Below, piece after piece: positions 16,504 to 26,869 of a stretch of DNA of 64,000 bases. Under the pieces are notes generated by a model that saw only the letters and a program-made list of their open reading frames with translations, did not search any database and was not told the origin of the DNA. Both the position numbers and the translations under genes were made by a program. Source of the DNA: Lachnospiraceae bacterium (lineage in GTDB: Bacteria > Bacillota > Clostridia > Lachnospirales > Lachnospiraceae). The stretch covers positions 1 to 64,000 of the forward strand of contig CAJTCE010000016.1 of NCBI GenBank assembly GCA_910574745.1. The letters run 5' to 3'. Every line of letters begins with the position of its first letter. The stretch's first letter is position 1.

Positions 16504-17232
16504 ATGAAAAAAACAATGATAAAGGTTCTGGAGTTTGCAGCTGTTATTGTGGCTTTGGTAATTGCTGCTATCGTGACGATGAACATCGGAGTGGAATCTC
16601 TGCTTCGGGGGAAGGAAGAGGCCGTAACGCTTTCCATGACGGAAGGAGGACTTCCGGAGGATTATATCGGAATGCCTGCGGCGGATGATATTCCCCGCAT
16701 TGAGGACGCCCGGATGTGGGAGGATACATGGCAGACCAGCTATGTGACGGTGGAACCTACTGATATCATATTTACAGGAGTGGGAGCCAGATATTCCTGG
16801 GTCTCCGCTTATACCAATACAGGCAGGCGGGGCGGTCCCAGGAAGCGGGCGGATGTTACCAATATGGCTCTGGATATTCTGGGGGAATACGGAGAGTATT
16901 ATCTGATTCAGCTTCCTGATGAATCCTATATTTTGGCACAGATGCCAAGAGATATTGCCAGAAAGCTGAAGGCAGGAGCAAAGATTGCGCTTCCCGTAGG
17001 AAGGAAAACAGCTTCCCACCGGCAGGTAATTTCCCGGATCGAAGACCTTTGCCAGGAATATCATGTAGATACGGAAAATGTACTTTATTGCATTAACGAT
17101 AAGTGGAACGAAGGACACAGTTTGCTGGTCCAGTTCATACGCCTGGGTATCGGGGCAGTTATAACTCTGGCGTTTGGAACCATTCTGATTACCGTCATCC
17201 ACAAGATATTTAAGGCTGAAGAAGAGTCATAA
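16504..17232 (+). CDS. Uncharacterised bitopic membrane protein
   Basis: A 242-residue protein with membrane helices at both ends: KVLEFAAVIVALVIAAIV (about 6-24) and FIRLGIGAVITLAFGTILIT (about 210-230). The middle of about 180 residues is hydrophilic and probably outside, with a strand-rich part around DIIFTGVGARYSWVS and YYLIQLPDESYILAQMP. ATG 16504 with AAGAGGAAA upstream is chosen over a TTG at 16459 inside the preceding gene. It is the third gene of a run of three membrane-protein genes that ends in a hairpin. No family recognised. Confidence 0.65.
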   Translation: MKKTMIKVLEFAAVIVALVIAAIVTMNIGVESLLRGKEEAVTLSMTEGGLPEDYIGMPAADDIPRIEDARMWEDTWQTSYVTVEPTDIIFTGVGARYSWVSAYTNTGRRGGPRKRADVTNMALDILGEYGEYYLIQLPDESYILAQMPRDIARKLKAGAKIALPVGRKTASHRQVISRIEDLCQEYHVDTENVLYCINDKWNEGHSLLVQFIRLGIGAVITLAFGTILITVIHKIFKAEEES

Positions 17233-17281
17233 AAAAGAAAAGCAGATGCTTTTCAAAAGATGTAAAAAAATTACCAGATAT

Positions 17282-17325
17282 AAAACCCATTGCCGTTGTG
17301 ACTTTTTCGGTAATGGGTTTTGCAT
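17282..17325 (+). terminator. Terminator of the three-gene membrane cluster
   Basis: Stem AAAACCCATTGCCG / CGGTAATGGGTTTT (one G-U pair) with a 12-base loop containing TTTTT. The U-tract after the stem is short. Confidence 0.6.
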
Positions 17326-17433
17326 TGGTAAGTTGTTTGTGATATACTGATTATGTATATCATTTTTTTGTTTCAAAATTTCAGAAATTTGGGCCATAAA
17401 AAATAGAAAATCGGTTAAAAGTGAGGCGTTGAT

Positions 17434-18624
17434 ATGAGCTATATGGATTTAAGAGAGGATATTAAGGAGCATCTTTATATGAATATCATTCCCTTCTGGA
17501 AGGGGCTGCGGGATGAAGAGTACGGCGGTTATTACGGTTTGCTGGATTTTGATTTAAAACTGGACAAAAAAGCCGTCAAGGGCTGCATTTTAAACAGCAG
17601 GATTCTCTGGTTCTTTTCCAATGGCGTTACCAGATTGGAGGATAAAGAACTGCTTCCTTATGCGGACCATGCTTTTGCGTTTATAAAGGAGCATTGTGTT
17701 GATAAGGAAAATGGCGGCGTGTACTGGTCTTTAAATTATGACGGAAGTGTCAGCGATCCTACAAAGCATACCTACAACCAGGCTTTTGCCGTATATGCCC
17801 TTTCTTCTTACTATGAAGCCGGCAAAAAGGAAGAGGTAAGAGAGCTGGCGTTTGAGCTTTTTGACGTTATAGAGGACAAATGTCGGGATGCGGGCGGATA
17901 TCTGGAGGCTTTTACCGTGGACTTTAAACCCGAATCTAATGAAAAGCTTTCGGAAAACGGCGTCATTGCCACCCGTACCATGAACACCCTTCTCCATGTG
18001 TTTGAAGCCTACACGGAGCTGTACCGTGTAACAGGGGAACAGAAGGTGGCGGAAAAATTAAAAGAAATGCTTTATTGCTTTTATGAGAATGTCTACCATA
18101 AGGAACGGCACCGGCTGGAGGTGTTCTTTGATAAAGATTATAAGAGCCTAATCGATCTGCATTCCTACGGACATGATATCGAGGCGGCATGGCTCATTGA
18201 CAAGGGCATGGATGTGCTGCAAGACGTGGCGGATGATGAGATAAAAGAGAAAATTGCTTTTATGACAAAGGATATTGCACAGAATGTATTCCGTCTGGCA
18301 TACGACGGCAGCAGCCTTGTGTGTGAAAATGAAGACGGCACGGATAACCGGCTTCGTATCTGGTGGGTCCAGTGCGAGGCAATGATCGGTTTTTTCAATG
18401 AGTATCAAAAGGATATTGACAAAAAAGAATATGGCGACGCAGCAAGATCCATATGGGAATACGTCAAGGAATTTATCGTGGATAAGCGGCCCGGCTCCGA
18501 ATGGCTTTCCGAGGTGGATGAAAAGGGAGTTCCCGCTACAAGAAAACCGATTGTAGAGCCATGGAAATGCCCCTACCACAACGGCAGGATGTGTTATGAA
18601 ATGATAGAACGCATTAAGGCATGA
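17434..18624 (+). CDS. Cellobiose 2-epimerase (AGE superfamily)
   Basis: A 396-residue (alpha/alpha)6-barrel protein of the N-acylglucosamine 2-epimerase superfamily. It carries the pattern of cellobiose 2-epimerases, which convert the reducing-end glucose of cellobiose or other beta-1,4-disaccharides to mannose: IIPFWKGLRDEEYGGYYG, GCILNSRILWFFS, SYGHDIEAAWL, WWVQCEAMIGF and EPWKCPYHNGRMC. The histidines in SYGHD and CPYHNGR match the catalytic positions of the family. Length agrees with the family (about 390). It stands alone between terminators and the valS gene, so it may work with mannobiose/cellobiose phosphorylases encoded elsewhere. Confidence 0.88.
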   Translation: MSYMDLREDIKEHLYMNIIPFWKGLRDEEYGGYYGLLDFDLKLDKKAVKGCILNSRILWFFSNGVTRLEDKELLPYADHAFAFIKEHCVDKENGGVYWSLNYDGSVSDPTKHTYNQAFAVYALSSYYEAGKKEEVRELAFELFDVIEDKCRDAGGYLEAFTVDFKPESNEKLSENGVIATRTMNTLLHVFEAYTELYRVTGEQKVAEKLKEMLYCFYENVYHKERHRLEVFFDKDYKSLIDLHSYGHDIEAAWLIDKGMDVLQDVADDEIKEKIAFMTKDIAQNVFRLAYDGSSLVCENEDGTDNRLRIWWVQCEAMIGFFNEYQKDIDKKEYGDAARSIWEYVKEFIVDKRPGSEWLSEVDEKGVPATRKPIVEPWKCPYHNGRMCYEMIERIKA

Positions 18625-18722
18625 TATAGGAGCCGACATGGCAAAAAGCGCCGGAGGGTACGGAATTGTATATTGAGAGATGATACAAACAGACTAATAT
18701 TTTTAAGGAGTGTTTAGATAAA

Positions 18723-21383
18723 ATGAGCAAAGAACTGGAAAAAACCTACAATCCCCATGGAATGGAGGACCGCATCTATCAGAAATGGATGGAGAAGAAA
18801 TATTTTCATGCGGAGGTTGATTACGATAAAAAACCTTTTACCATTGTAATTCCCCCGCCAAACATTACGGGGCAGCTTCATATGGGACATGCCCTTGATA
18901 ATACCATGCAGGATATTTTAATCCGTTTTAAGAGAATGCAGGGTTATAACGCATTATGGCAGCCGGGAACGGATCATGCCTCCATTGCTACGGAAGTTAA
19001 GATCATAGAAAAATTAAAAGAAGAAGGCATTGACAAGCATGACCTGGGCAGGGACGGATTTTTAGAGCGTGCCTGGGAATGGAAAAAGGAATACGGCGGA
19101 CGAATCATCGGACAGCTAAAGAAGCTTGGCTCCTCCTGCGATTGGGACAGGGAGCGTTTTACCATGGATGAGGGCTGCAATCAGGCGGTTACAGAGGTTT
19201 TCTGCAAGATGCATGAGAAGGGCTGGATTTACAAAGGCGCCCGCATCATCAACTGGTGTCCGGTCTGCAATACTTCCATTTCCGATGCGGAGGTTGAGTA
19301 TGAGGACCAGGCAGGTCATTTCTGGCACATTAAATATCCCTTAGTGGATGAAAACGGTAAGCCCAGTACCACGGAATTTCTGGAATTTGCCACCACAAGG
19401 CCGGAGACCATGCTGGGAGATACCGCTGTTGCCGTACACCCCGATGATGAGAGATATACTTACCTTCACGGCAGACAGGTATGGCTTCCCATTGTGAATA
19501 AAGCCATTCCCGTAGTGGAGGATACCTATGTGGATATGGAATTCGGTACGGGCGTTGTTAAGATTACGCCGGGTCACGACCCTAACGACTTTGAAGTCGG
19601 AAAGCGTCATAATCTGGAAATCGTCAACATATTAAATGATGATGCCACCATCAACAAAAACGGCGGCGTTTATGAAGGCATGGACCGCTATGAAGCCAGA
19701 AAAGCCATTGTGGAGGAATTGGACAAACAGGGCTTACTGGTTGAAATCGAAGATTACAGCCACAATGTAGGAACCCACGACAGATGTAATACCACAGTGG
19801 AGCCTATGGTAAAAGAGCAGTGGTTCGTAAAGATGGATGAACTGATCCAGCCTGCGGTAAAGGCTGTTAAAGAAGGGGAAATCAAGCTGGTTCCCGAGCG
19901 TATGCAGAAAACCTACTTTAACTGGACCGACAATATCCGCGACTGGTGTATTTCCAGACAGCTCTGGTGGGGACACAGGATTCCCGCTTATTACTGCGAT
20001 GAATGTAAGGAAGTGGTAGTGGCAAAGGAAGCGCCTTCCGTATGTCCGAAATGCGGCTGCACGCACTTTACTCAGGACCCGGATACACTGGATACATGGT
20101 TTTCTTCTGCTCTTTGGCCCTTCTCCACTTTGGGATGGCCAAAGGAAACAGAGGATTTAAAATATTTTTATCCCACGGATGTGCTGGTAACGGGCTATGA
20201 CATTATTTTCTTCTGGGTCATCCGCATGATTTTCTCAGGCTATGAGCAGATGAAGGAAAAGCCCTTTAAGACTGTTTTATTCCACGGCCTTGTCAGGGAT
20301 TCCCAGGGAAGGAAAATGAGCAAATCCTTAGGAAACGGAATTGACCCTCTGGAGATCATAGACCAGTATGGAGCCGATGCTCTGCGCCTTACTTTAATTA
20401 CGGGAAATGCGCCGGGAAACGATATGCGTTTCTATTATGAGAGAGTGGAAGCGGCAAGGAACTTTGCCAATAAAGCATGGAACGCCTCCCGATTCATTAT
20501 GATGAATATGGAAGGCAAGGAAATTCCCGAAAATGCAGGAGATTATTTGGAGCCTGCGGATAAATGGATCATCAGCAAATTAAACCGTCTGGTAAAAGAA
20601 GTAACGGACAACATGGAAAAATACGAGCTGGGTATTGCGGTGCAGAAGGTTTATGACTTTATCTGGGACGAATTCTGCGACTGGTATATCGAGATGGTAA
20701 AACCCAGACTTTATAACAGTGACGATAAGGACAGCCAGAATGCGGCTCTTTATACCTTAAAAACAGTATTGATCGACGCCTTAAAGCTTTTGCATCCTTA
20801 TATGCCTTTCATTACGGAGGAAATATTCTGTACCCTTCAGTCGGAAGAAGAATCCATTATGATTTCTTCCTGGCCGGTGGCGGATGAGAGCCGGGCTTTC
20901 GACAAGGAAGAGAAGGAAATCGAGATTTTGAAGGAAGCAGTCCGCGGCATCAGAAACGCCCGCACGGGACTGAATGTGCCGCCAAGCAGAAAAGCCCAGG
21001 TTTATGTGGTAACTGACAGGTCCGACGTGGCTTCCGTGTTTGAGGAAGGAAAGCTGTTTTTTGCAACTCTGGCTTATGCTTCCGAGGTATTGGTACAGAA
21101 GGACAAGGCGGGAATTGCAGATGATGCGGTCAGCGTCGTCATTGAAAACGCCACCGTTTATATGCCTTTTGCGGAGCTTGTGGACATCGCACAGGAAATT
21201 GAACGCTTGAAGAAGGAGGAAAAACGTCTTCAGGGAGAGATAGCCCGCAGCAACGGCATGTTGAATAATGAGAAGTTTGTGAGCAAAGCGCCTGCGGCGA
21301 AGGTAGAGGAGGAAAAAGGCAAGCTGGCAAAATACGCCCAGATGCTTAAACAGGTACAGACAAGGCTTAAAACCCTTCAATAA
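18723..21383 (+). CDS. valS: Valyl-tRNA synthetase
   Basis: An 886-residue class I synthetase that charges tRNA-Val. The HIGH motif appears as HMGH at 53-56 within [15 protein letters not shown] and KMSKS starts at residue 531 in [11 protein letters not shown]. The CP1 editing domain ([13 protein letters not shown]), a CxxC zinc pair in the [15 protein letters not shown] region, the anticodon-binding domain and the C-terminal coiled-coil arm ([16 protein letters not shown]) are complete. AAGGAG precedes ATG 18723. The 98-base spacer upstream has no room for a T-box leader, so tRNA-dependent attenuation is not supported here. Confidence 0.97.
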   Translation: MSKELEKTYNPHGMEDRIYQKWMEKKYFHAEVDYDKKPFTIVIPPPNITGQLHMGHALDNTMQDILIRFKRMQGYNALWQPGTDHASIATEVKIIEKLKEEGIDKHDLGRDGFLERAWEWKKEYGGRIIGQLKKLGSSCDWDRERFTMDEGCNQAVTEVFCKMHEKGWIYKGARIINWCPVCNTSISDAEVEYEDQAGHFWHIKYPLVDENGKPSTTEFLEFATTRPETMLGDTAVAVHPDDERYTYLHGRQVWLPIVNKAIPVVEDTYVDMEFGTGVVKITPGHDPNDFEVGKRHNLEIVNILNDDATINKNGGVYEGMDRYEARKAIVEELDKQGLLVEIEDYSHNVGTHDRCNTTVEPMVKEQWFVKMDELIQPAVKAVKEGEIKLVPERMQKTYFNWTDNIRDWCISRQLWWGHRIPAYYCDECKEVVVAKEAPSVCPKCGCTHFTQDPDTLDTWFSSALWPFSTLGWPKETEDLKYFYPTDVLVTGYDIIFFWVIRMIFSGYEQMKEKPFKTVLFHGLVRDSQGRKMSKSLGNGIDPLEIIDQYGADALRLTLITGNAPGNDMRFYYERVEAARNFANKAWNASRFIMMNMEGKEIPENAGDYLEPADKWIISKLNRLVKEVTDNMEKYELGIAVQKVYDFIWDEFCDWYIEMVKPRLYNSDDKDSQNAALYTLKTVLIDALKLLHPYMPFITEEIFCTLQSEEESIMISSWPVADESRAFDKEEKEIEILKEAVRGIRNARTGLNVPPSRKAQVYVVTDRSDVASVFEEGKLFFATLAYASEVLVQKDKAGIADDAVSVVIENATVYMPFAELVDIAQEIERLKKEEKRLQGEIARSNGMLNNEKFVSKAPAAKVEEEKGKLAKYAQMLKQVQTRLKTLQ

Positions 21384-21483
21384 CAGCTTTGAAACAGCAT
21401 AGCCGGACCGGAAAAAGGCATAAGAAATAAAAAAGCAGGAAACTGAACAGAAAAAGCGGGAGGCCGCTGTATGGGAGGAAAAA

Positions 21484-23646
21484 ATGTTTAGGAAATCCAG
21501 AATCTTAAAAACAATTGCCTTAAGCATATTGATTGTGATGCTTCTGCCATGGCAGGTTTTTGCAGGCAGCTTAGAAAATGTTTCGGGAAATAGTGTGGGC
21601 GGAGCTTTGGAAATCACAGAAGATAAAAAAAGCGACGTGGAAACCGACGATGAAAAAGAAAACGCCGAAAAAGAAGACGGCGAGGAAGCTGACGGCAAAA
21701 AGAAAGGCGATGATGAAGACGGCGACGGAGAATCGGCCGGCGAGGAAGAGGTAATCCACACATTTACACGGGAAAACTTATGGGAATATATAACGAATGA
21801 AGAAATCCTTTTGCCGGAATCGGTAGCGGAAGCAAGGGCGGCAATTGTAGCAGGCTTAAAAGCCCATGTGGATTATATTGATTTAAGCCCTTATAGAATC
21901 ACATATAATGAATTTTATAATCTTCTTGAAAAAGATATCCTTTACTGGGACGGTTCTCTGTTTTATGTATCGGGAGGTTCCTCCGGAGGCAGAGGCGATT
22001 ATGTTACCTGGTACAAACCGAGTTATATTGAGAATGAAGCCGCTATTGCAAACGCTCTGAAGCAGGCGGTCAGGGATTCTGTGACCCCCGATATGAATGA
22101 CCTGCAAAAGGCGCTGGCTTTGCACAACTGGCTGGCAACCCACTGCAGCTATGATCATGCCGGAAGTGCCGGTAATAACAAATACAGGGCATACGGTGCG
22201 CTTTGTTTGGGAACAGCGGTATGTGAGGGCTATATGGAAGCATATGGCATGTTAGCCAGATATGCGGGATTGGAAGTGGGGTCGGCCAGAGGCGGAAACC
22301 ATACGTGGAATCAGGTTAAAATCGACGGACAGTGGTATAATGTGGATGTTACATGGGACGGGCAGGAAGGCTATAGAGATGTTTCGTATTCCAACTTTAT
22401 GATCAGCGACAGCAGATGCAGAAGAAATCACACGATTAGTTATCAGGATAATGCCTGCACCAGCACGCTCTATGATGATGGCGGTTGGTGGAATAAAAAT
22501 ACCTCCAGAAGAAATTACGCCGCAGTTGTACCCATTAACGGAAGCGGAGCCTGGGCTGTAAGCTATGATAGAAGCAGCGGCATAAATCTGCTTTACATAG
22601 ATACGGCCACCGGAGCGGAAAAAGTGGTACGTACCTTTAACAGCAATATCATATGGGGAACATCGTATTCGACCTTTGGTTATTGTTCTCTTGTCCGCAC
22701 CGGCAAAAGAACCTACTTAAACGATACCAAAAATATTTATCAGATAGAGGATGACGGAAGCATATCCGTGTTGTGGACCTATGGCGCAACAGACGGCAGA
22801 CAGGTTTACGGCATGTGGGAAAGAGACGGAAGGCTGCAGGTGTTGATCGGCAGCAGCAGCAACATATCGGCAGGATGGGTGCAGAGTGTTTCCCTGCCGG
22901 AATCTGCAATGCCGGATGTGACCGGCTTTGTAAAAAGACTTTATACAGTCTGCCTCGGAAGGGATTATGATACATCCGGCTTAAACGACTGGGTCTCCCG
23001 CTTAAACAGCCATAGTGAGACAGCTGCCCAGGTAGCTTACGGATTTTTCTTCGGCGATGAGTTTAAAATGAAAAATTTAAGCAATCAGGAATATGTGGAG
23101 GTCCTCTACCGTACCATGTTTGACAGGGAAGGAGACCCGTCAGGCATGGGCGACTGGCTTGACAAGCTGGAAAACGGCATGAGCAGGCTTTATGTGTACC
23201 GTGGCTTTGCAGAGTCCCAGGAGTTCCAAAACCTTTGCGACAAATATGACGTAACCCGTGGAAGCGTACAGGTTACTTCCTACCGTGACCGCAATGTGGG
23301 CGCTACGGGATTTATTGCCAGACTTTATACAAAGATGCTTGGCAGAGGCTTTGACGAAGACGGCCTGGAATACTGGTGCCGCTATTATCTGACAGGCGAG
23401 AAATCCATTGAGGATATCGCTTCGGACGGCTTCCTGCATTCCGAGGAGCTGAGACTGCAGAATCTTTCCGATGAAGAGTTTATAAAGAGAATGTACCGGA
23501 CCTTCTTAAACAGGGAGGCGGAAGCGGACGGACTTTCCTATTGGCTTGCGCAGCTTCGTTCAGGAGCGAAAAACAGGGATACGCTGGTATATGGATTTAC
23601 ACAGTCCCAGGAGTTTGCGCAGCTGAAAGCCTCTTACGGATTGTAA
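21484..23646 (+). CDS. Secreted transglutaminase-like protein with DUF4214 repeats
   Basis: A 720-residue exported protein. Residues 1-28 are a signal peptide (TIALSILIVMLLPWQVFAG). An acidic Asp/Glu/Lys linker follows (about 45-90). Residues 200-300 form a transglutaminase-like cysteine protease/amidase fold with C247 (TAVCEGY), H273 (GNHTWNQV) and D288 (YNVDVTWDG) as the catalytic triad. Residues 475-720 contain four DUF4214-like units, each with an LYxxxLxR...GLxxW pattern (LYTVCLGRDYDTSGLNDW, LYRTMFDREGDPSGMGDW, LYTKMLGRGFDEDGLEYW, MYRTFLNREAEADGLSYW). DUF4214 is associated with cell-surface and S-layer proteins. The likely role is cell-envelope remodelling or surface attachment; the substrate is unknown. 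Confidence 0.85.
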   Translation: MFRKSRILKTIALSILIVMLLPWQVFAGSLENVSGNSVGGALEITEDKKSDVETDDEKENAEKEDGEEADGKKKGDDEDGDGESAGEEEVIHTFTRENLWEYITNEEILLPESVAEARAAIVAGLKAHVDYIDLSPYRITYNEFYNLLEKDILYWDGSLFYVSGGSSGGRGDYVTWYKPSYIENEAAIANALKQAVRDSVTPDMNDLQKALALHNWLATHCSYDHAGSAGNNKYRAYGALCLGTAVCEGYMEAYGMLARYAGLEVGSARGGNHTWNQVKIDGQWYNVDVTWDGQEGYRDVSYSNFMISDSRCRRNHTISYQDNACTSTLYDDGGWWNKNTSRRNYAAVVPINGSGAWAVSYDRSSGINLLYIDTATGAEKVVRTFNSNIIWGTSYSTFGYCSLVRTGKRTYLNDTKNIYQIEDDGSISVLWTYGATDGRQVYGMWERDGRLQVLIGSSSNISAGWVQSVSLPESAMPDVTGFVKRLYTVCLGRDYDTSGLNDWVSRLNSHSETAAQVAYGFFFGDEFKMKNLSNQEYVEVLYRTMFDREGDPSGMGDWLDKLENGMSRLYVYRGFAESQEFQNLCDKYDVTRGSVQVTSYRDRNVGATGFIARLYTKMLGRGFDEDGLEYWCRYYLTGEKSIEDIASDGFLHSEELRLQNLSDEEFIKRMYRTFLNREAEADGLSYWLAQLRSGAKNRDTLVYGFTQSQEFAQLKASYGL

Positions 23647-23786
23647 GAGAAGGATCTTAGCAAAAAGGATGTAAGTAAAAAGACGTAATAATCAAAGCGG
23701 AAAAGAAATAGAAATATGTAAAGGGAAGTGAAAAGAAACACAAAACATTCACTTACCGGTATCAGCATTTTTAAGGAGGGGTCCCT

Positions 23787-25241
23787 ATGACAGATGATAA
23801 AAACAAACCAAAAGATTTTCAAGGAGCAGATGTCGGGGATTCCCATTTTGATACTTATGATAAGACCAAAACCTATGTGAGAATTACGGAAAATAACCGA
23901 CAGGCATGGCTGTATCTGTGCCCCAAGACTGACGGAAGCCGCTATACCAAAAACGAACTCATAGAGCTTTTAAAAGAAAATAAAGTGGTAGCCGGTCTGA
24001 ATGAGGATAATCTCATTGCCATGGCAAAGAAAAAGGTTTATGAAAGAGAAATCAAGGTGGCGGAATATATTGCGCCCAAAGAGGGAACGGACGGTTTCTA
24101 CGAATACTTTTTCGACATCAACAGAGGTCAGAAAAAGCCTATGATCAGAGAAGACGGCTCGGTGGATTACCAGAGCATGAACATGGTTAACAGCGTCCAG
24201 GAAGGAGATGTTCTGGCAAAATACCATCCCGCAGTGGACGGCGTGCCGGGAATGGATGTCAGGGGCGTTGAGATTCCTGTAAAGCCGGTAAAAAACCTGC
24301 CCGTCTTAAAGGGAAAAGGAATTATCACAGCTTCTGAAGCTGAAAACGTGTATTTAGCGGAGCATGAGGGAAAGGTGGAGTACCGGGGCGGTAAGATTTT
24401 TCTGAACAATGTGCACCGCATTACGGGGGATGTGGACCAGCTGATCGGCAAAATAGAGTTTTACGGGGATGTTTTGATTGCCGGTAATGTAGAGGCGGGT
24501 ACCGTCATCCGCGCGGGTAAGAGCCTTACCATAGAAGGTACTGTGGAAGCGGCGGATCTGACAGCCGGCGGAGATATTATTTTGAAGCGAGGGATTCAGG
24601 GAAACCAGAAGGCCCAGATTGTGTGTGCGGGAGACGTATACGCCGATTTTATCGAGCATACCAAAGTGCAGGCAAGAGGCAACGTAGAAGCCAACATCAT
24701 TTTGAATTCCCATATAGAGGCGGATGGAAAAGTTGTTCTGACGGGAAAGAAAGGCACCCTGATTGGCGGCAATGTCCATGGGACCAAGGGAATTGACTGC
24801 AAGGAGCTTGGAAATGAAGCGGAAGTAAAAACCGTTGTCCATGCAGGATGTCTGCCTGAAGTGATGACAAAGCAGAGAAAGCTCTTGAAGGAAGAAGAGG
24901 ACTTAAAGGTTGAAATGGAGGAAATCCTTGCAGGTTTTATGGACGTTGAGGGAAAAATAAAAAGCACAGGCGGCAAAACGCCTCTTTTGGCGCTGCAGTT
25001 AAATTCTTTGAAAGAAAGAAAAGCGAATCTGGATGAGAAAATGGCCGAATGCAAAGAAGAGCTTACGGCTGTCAACGCCTATATGGATAAGGCCAAAGGC
25101 GCTACCGTAAAAGTGGAAGGGAATTTGTATAAAGGCAGCATTATCTGTATCGACCAGTGCAAAATGCCTGTTGCCGGTAATACCATGTATATGGAGTACC
25201 GGAATATTTCGGGAATGATAGCGGGGAATGTGCTGATATAA
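23787..25241 (+). CDS. FapA (DUF342) family protein
   Basis: A 484-residue protein of the FapA/DUF342 family. Residues 1-165 are the N-terminal alpha/beta part. From about 175 to 345 comes a right-handed beta-helix of short hydrophobic repeats (IEFYGDVLIAGNVEAGTVIRA, ILNSHIEADGKVVLTG). Residues 360-440 form a coiled-coil insert (KQRKLLKEEEDLKVEMEE). It ends with a short strand region. Members are common in Clostridia and some influence cell-surface or flagellar regulation, but no enzyme activity is assigned. It stands alone, with AAGGAGGGG before the ATG. Confidence 0.85.
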   Translation: MTDDKNKPKDFQGADVGDSHFDTYDKTKTYVRITENNRQAWLYLCPKTDGSRYTKNELIELLKENKVVAGLNEDNLIAMAKKKVYEREIKVAEYIAPKEGTDGFYEYFFDINRGQKKPMIREDGSVDYQSMNMVNSVQEGDVLAKYHPAVDGVPGMDVRGVEIPVKPVKNLPVLKGKGIITASEAENVYLAEHEGKVEYRGGKIFLNNVHRITGDVDQLIGKIEFYGDVLIAGNVEAGTVIRAGKSLTIEGTVEAADLTAGGDIILKRGIQGNQKAQIVCAGDVYADFIEHTKVQARGNVEANIILNSHIEADGKVVLTGKKGTLIGGNVHGTKGIDCKELGNEAEVKTVVHAGCLPEVMTKQRKLLKEEEDLKVEMEEILAGFMDVEGKIKSTGGKTPLLALQLNSLKERKANLDEKMAECKEELTAVNAYMDKAKGATVKVEGNLYKGSIICIDQCKMPVAGNTMYMEYRNISGMIAGNVLI

Positions 25242-25359
25242 GCGTAAGGGGCAAAAGACGAAAAAGGGGCAGAAGGTCAGAAGGAAATGACGGACAATCA
25301 GAATTACAGGCTCTAAAAGCAGGAAAGAGACGGAAGTATGAAAAGGGCAGAATGTTAAA

Positions 25360-26712
25360 ATGGATGAGTTTTATGAAATAACGAAACAGCCAATCACATC
25401 TTATAAAGAGGCAGAGGGGTTCCTTTATGCCCTTCCCAGATTTACGGTAAAAAACGATTTATCCCATACAAAGGAATTGCTGCAGAGAATGGGAAATCCC
25501 GGATGGGACATTCCGAAGCTTCATGTGGCGGGAACAAACGGAAAGGGAAGTGTCTGTGCCTATCTGCAAAGCCTTTTAGGAGAATACGGATACAAAACGG
25601 GGGGATTTATATCCCCTCATTTAGTGACAATGCATGAACGGTTTCTGATAAACAGGCTTCCTGTGTCGGACGCGCTTTTTATGGAGGCCTTTTTGCGTGT
25701 AAAAAGTGTATCGGATGACGCTTTTTTGGAAGGCGTTTCCTATCCTACATTTTTTGAATTCCTGTTTTTGATGGGAATGTATATTTTCGGAAAAGAAAGG
25801 GTAGGAGTGCTGGTCTTGGAAACAGGTCTTGGAGGGAGACTGGATGCTACCAACATCTTTCCGGATACGGAGGTCTGCGTTATTACCCGCATTGGTCTGG
25901 ACCATTGCAGGTATTTAGGAGATACAAAAGAGGAAATCGAAGAGGAAAAGGCAGGAATCATTAAAAAAGACGCAAGAGTCATTTTTTTAAACCAGGAACC
26001 TTCCCTGAGAAAACTCTTGGAAAAGCGCATAAAGGAAAGAGGAGCTTTTCCGTATCTTTTGGAAGAGGATGCATATTCTGTAGAAAAAATAAAACATAAA
26101 AGCATTGATTTTTCTTATAAATCCCGATATTATAATTATATTAATCTCAGTGTATCCACAAATGCGTTATATCAGGTGGAAAATGCCGCATTGGCTCTTT
26201 GTGCCTTTGAAGTTTTCTTGGGCAGGAAACAGCTGACAGAAATGTCGGCGGACAAGATGAGCAGGGCAATTGCCCATTCCTTTTGGGAAGGGCGGATGGA
26301 AGAGGTGCTTCCCGGCGTGTATTTTGACGGGGCGCACAACGAAGACGGAATCAGGGCTTTTCTGGATTCCATAGAGGCAATGAATTGTAAAGGCAGAAAA
26401 ATATTATGTTTTTCTGCCGTAGAGGATAAAGCATACGGACGTATGATTTCCATGCTCCATGAATCAGGAGCTTTTGAGATTGTGGTGGCAGTGGAAATGG
26501 AGGATGAAAAGGGCGTCCGTCTGGGGGAATTGAGAAAGTGCTTTTCACAATATGAGAAGTGGAAGGTTAAATATGTCAAAGGTGTCTCTCCGGCTTTAAA
26601 AGGCTGCATGGATGAAAAAGGGCCGAATGACATAATCTGTATTGTAGGGTCTTTATATTTGGTCGGCTTGGTAAAGTCGGTGTTAAGGAGGGAACACCAT
26701 GATAAATTTTGA
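25360..26712 (+). CDS. folC: Folylpolyglutamate synthase/dihydrofolate synthase
   Basis: A 450-residue Mur-ligase-family enzyme that adds glutamate to dihydropteroate and folates. P-loop HVAGTNGKGSVCAYL, the LETGLGGRLDATN motif, LDHCRYLG (metal-binding region) and the C-terminal DGAHNEDGIRAF motif are all present. Length is typical (about 430-450). The last 14 bases overlap a 48-residue ORF that has its own strong ribosome site, so the two are probably co-expressed. No other folate gene is adjacent. Confidence 0.93.
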   Translation: MDEFYEITKQPITSYKEAEGFLYALPRFTVKNDLSHTKELLQRMGNPGWDIPKLHVAGTNGKGSVCAYLQSLLGEYGYKTGGFISPHLVTMHERFLINRLPVSDALFMEAFLRVKSVSDDAFLEGVSYPTFFEFLFLMGMYIFGKERVGVLVLETGLGGRLDATNIFPDTEVCVITRIGLDHCRYLGDTKEEIEEEKAGIIKKDARVIFLNQEPSLRKLLEKRIKERGAFPYLLEEDAYSVEKIKHKSIDFSYKSRYYNYINLSVSTNALYQVENAALALCAFEVFLGRKQLTEMSADKMSRAIAHSFWEGRMEEVLPGVYFDGAHNEDGIRAFLDSIEAMNCKGRKILCFSAVEDKAYGRMISMLHESGAFEIVVAVEMEDEKGVRLGELRKCFSQYEKWKVKYVKGVSPALKGCMDEKGPNDIICIVGSLYLVGLVKSVLRREHHDKF

Positions 26713-26845
26713 AGAAGAGCTGAAGAAATATCATCCCAGCTTGGAAATAGATGAAGCGGAAGATGCTATTTATAATCAGGATTTAACAGATATGGCAGAT
26801 TTACTTGTAAATATGATCAAGGATGCAAAAGATGCGGAGAATTAG
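26699..26845 (+). CDS. 48-residue acidic small protein overlapping folC
   Basis: ATG 26699 to TAG 26845, preceded by AAGGAGGG about 8 bases upstream inside folC. The product starts MINFEEELKKYHPSLEIDEA and ends VNMIKDAKDAEN; it is acidic, with two predicted helices and no membrane segment. It overlaps folC by 14 bases in another frame, which points to translational coupling. The strong ribosome site and good codon use support a real gene. No family is recognised. Confidence 0.7.
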   Translation: MINFEEELKKYHPSLEIDEAEDAIYNQDLTDMADLLVNMIKDAKDAEN

Positions 26846-26869
26846 TACAGAAACGGATAGGAGATTGCC

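Noticed and set aside
18625-18722. Possible T-box leader before valS
   Set aside because: Only 98 bases are available and no T-box consensus (TGGNACCGCG type) or antiterminator was seen.
20781-21761. 326-codon open frame on the - strand
   Set aside because: It is antisense to the 3' end of valS and the start of the transglutaminase gene; no family features.
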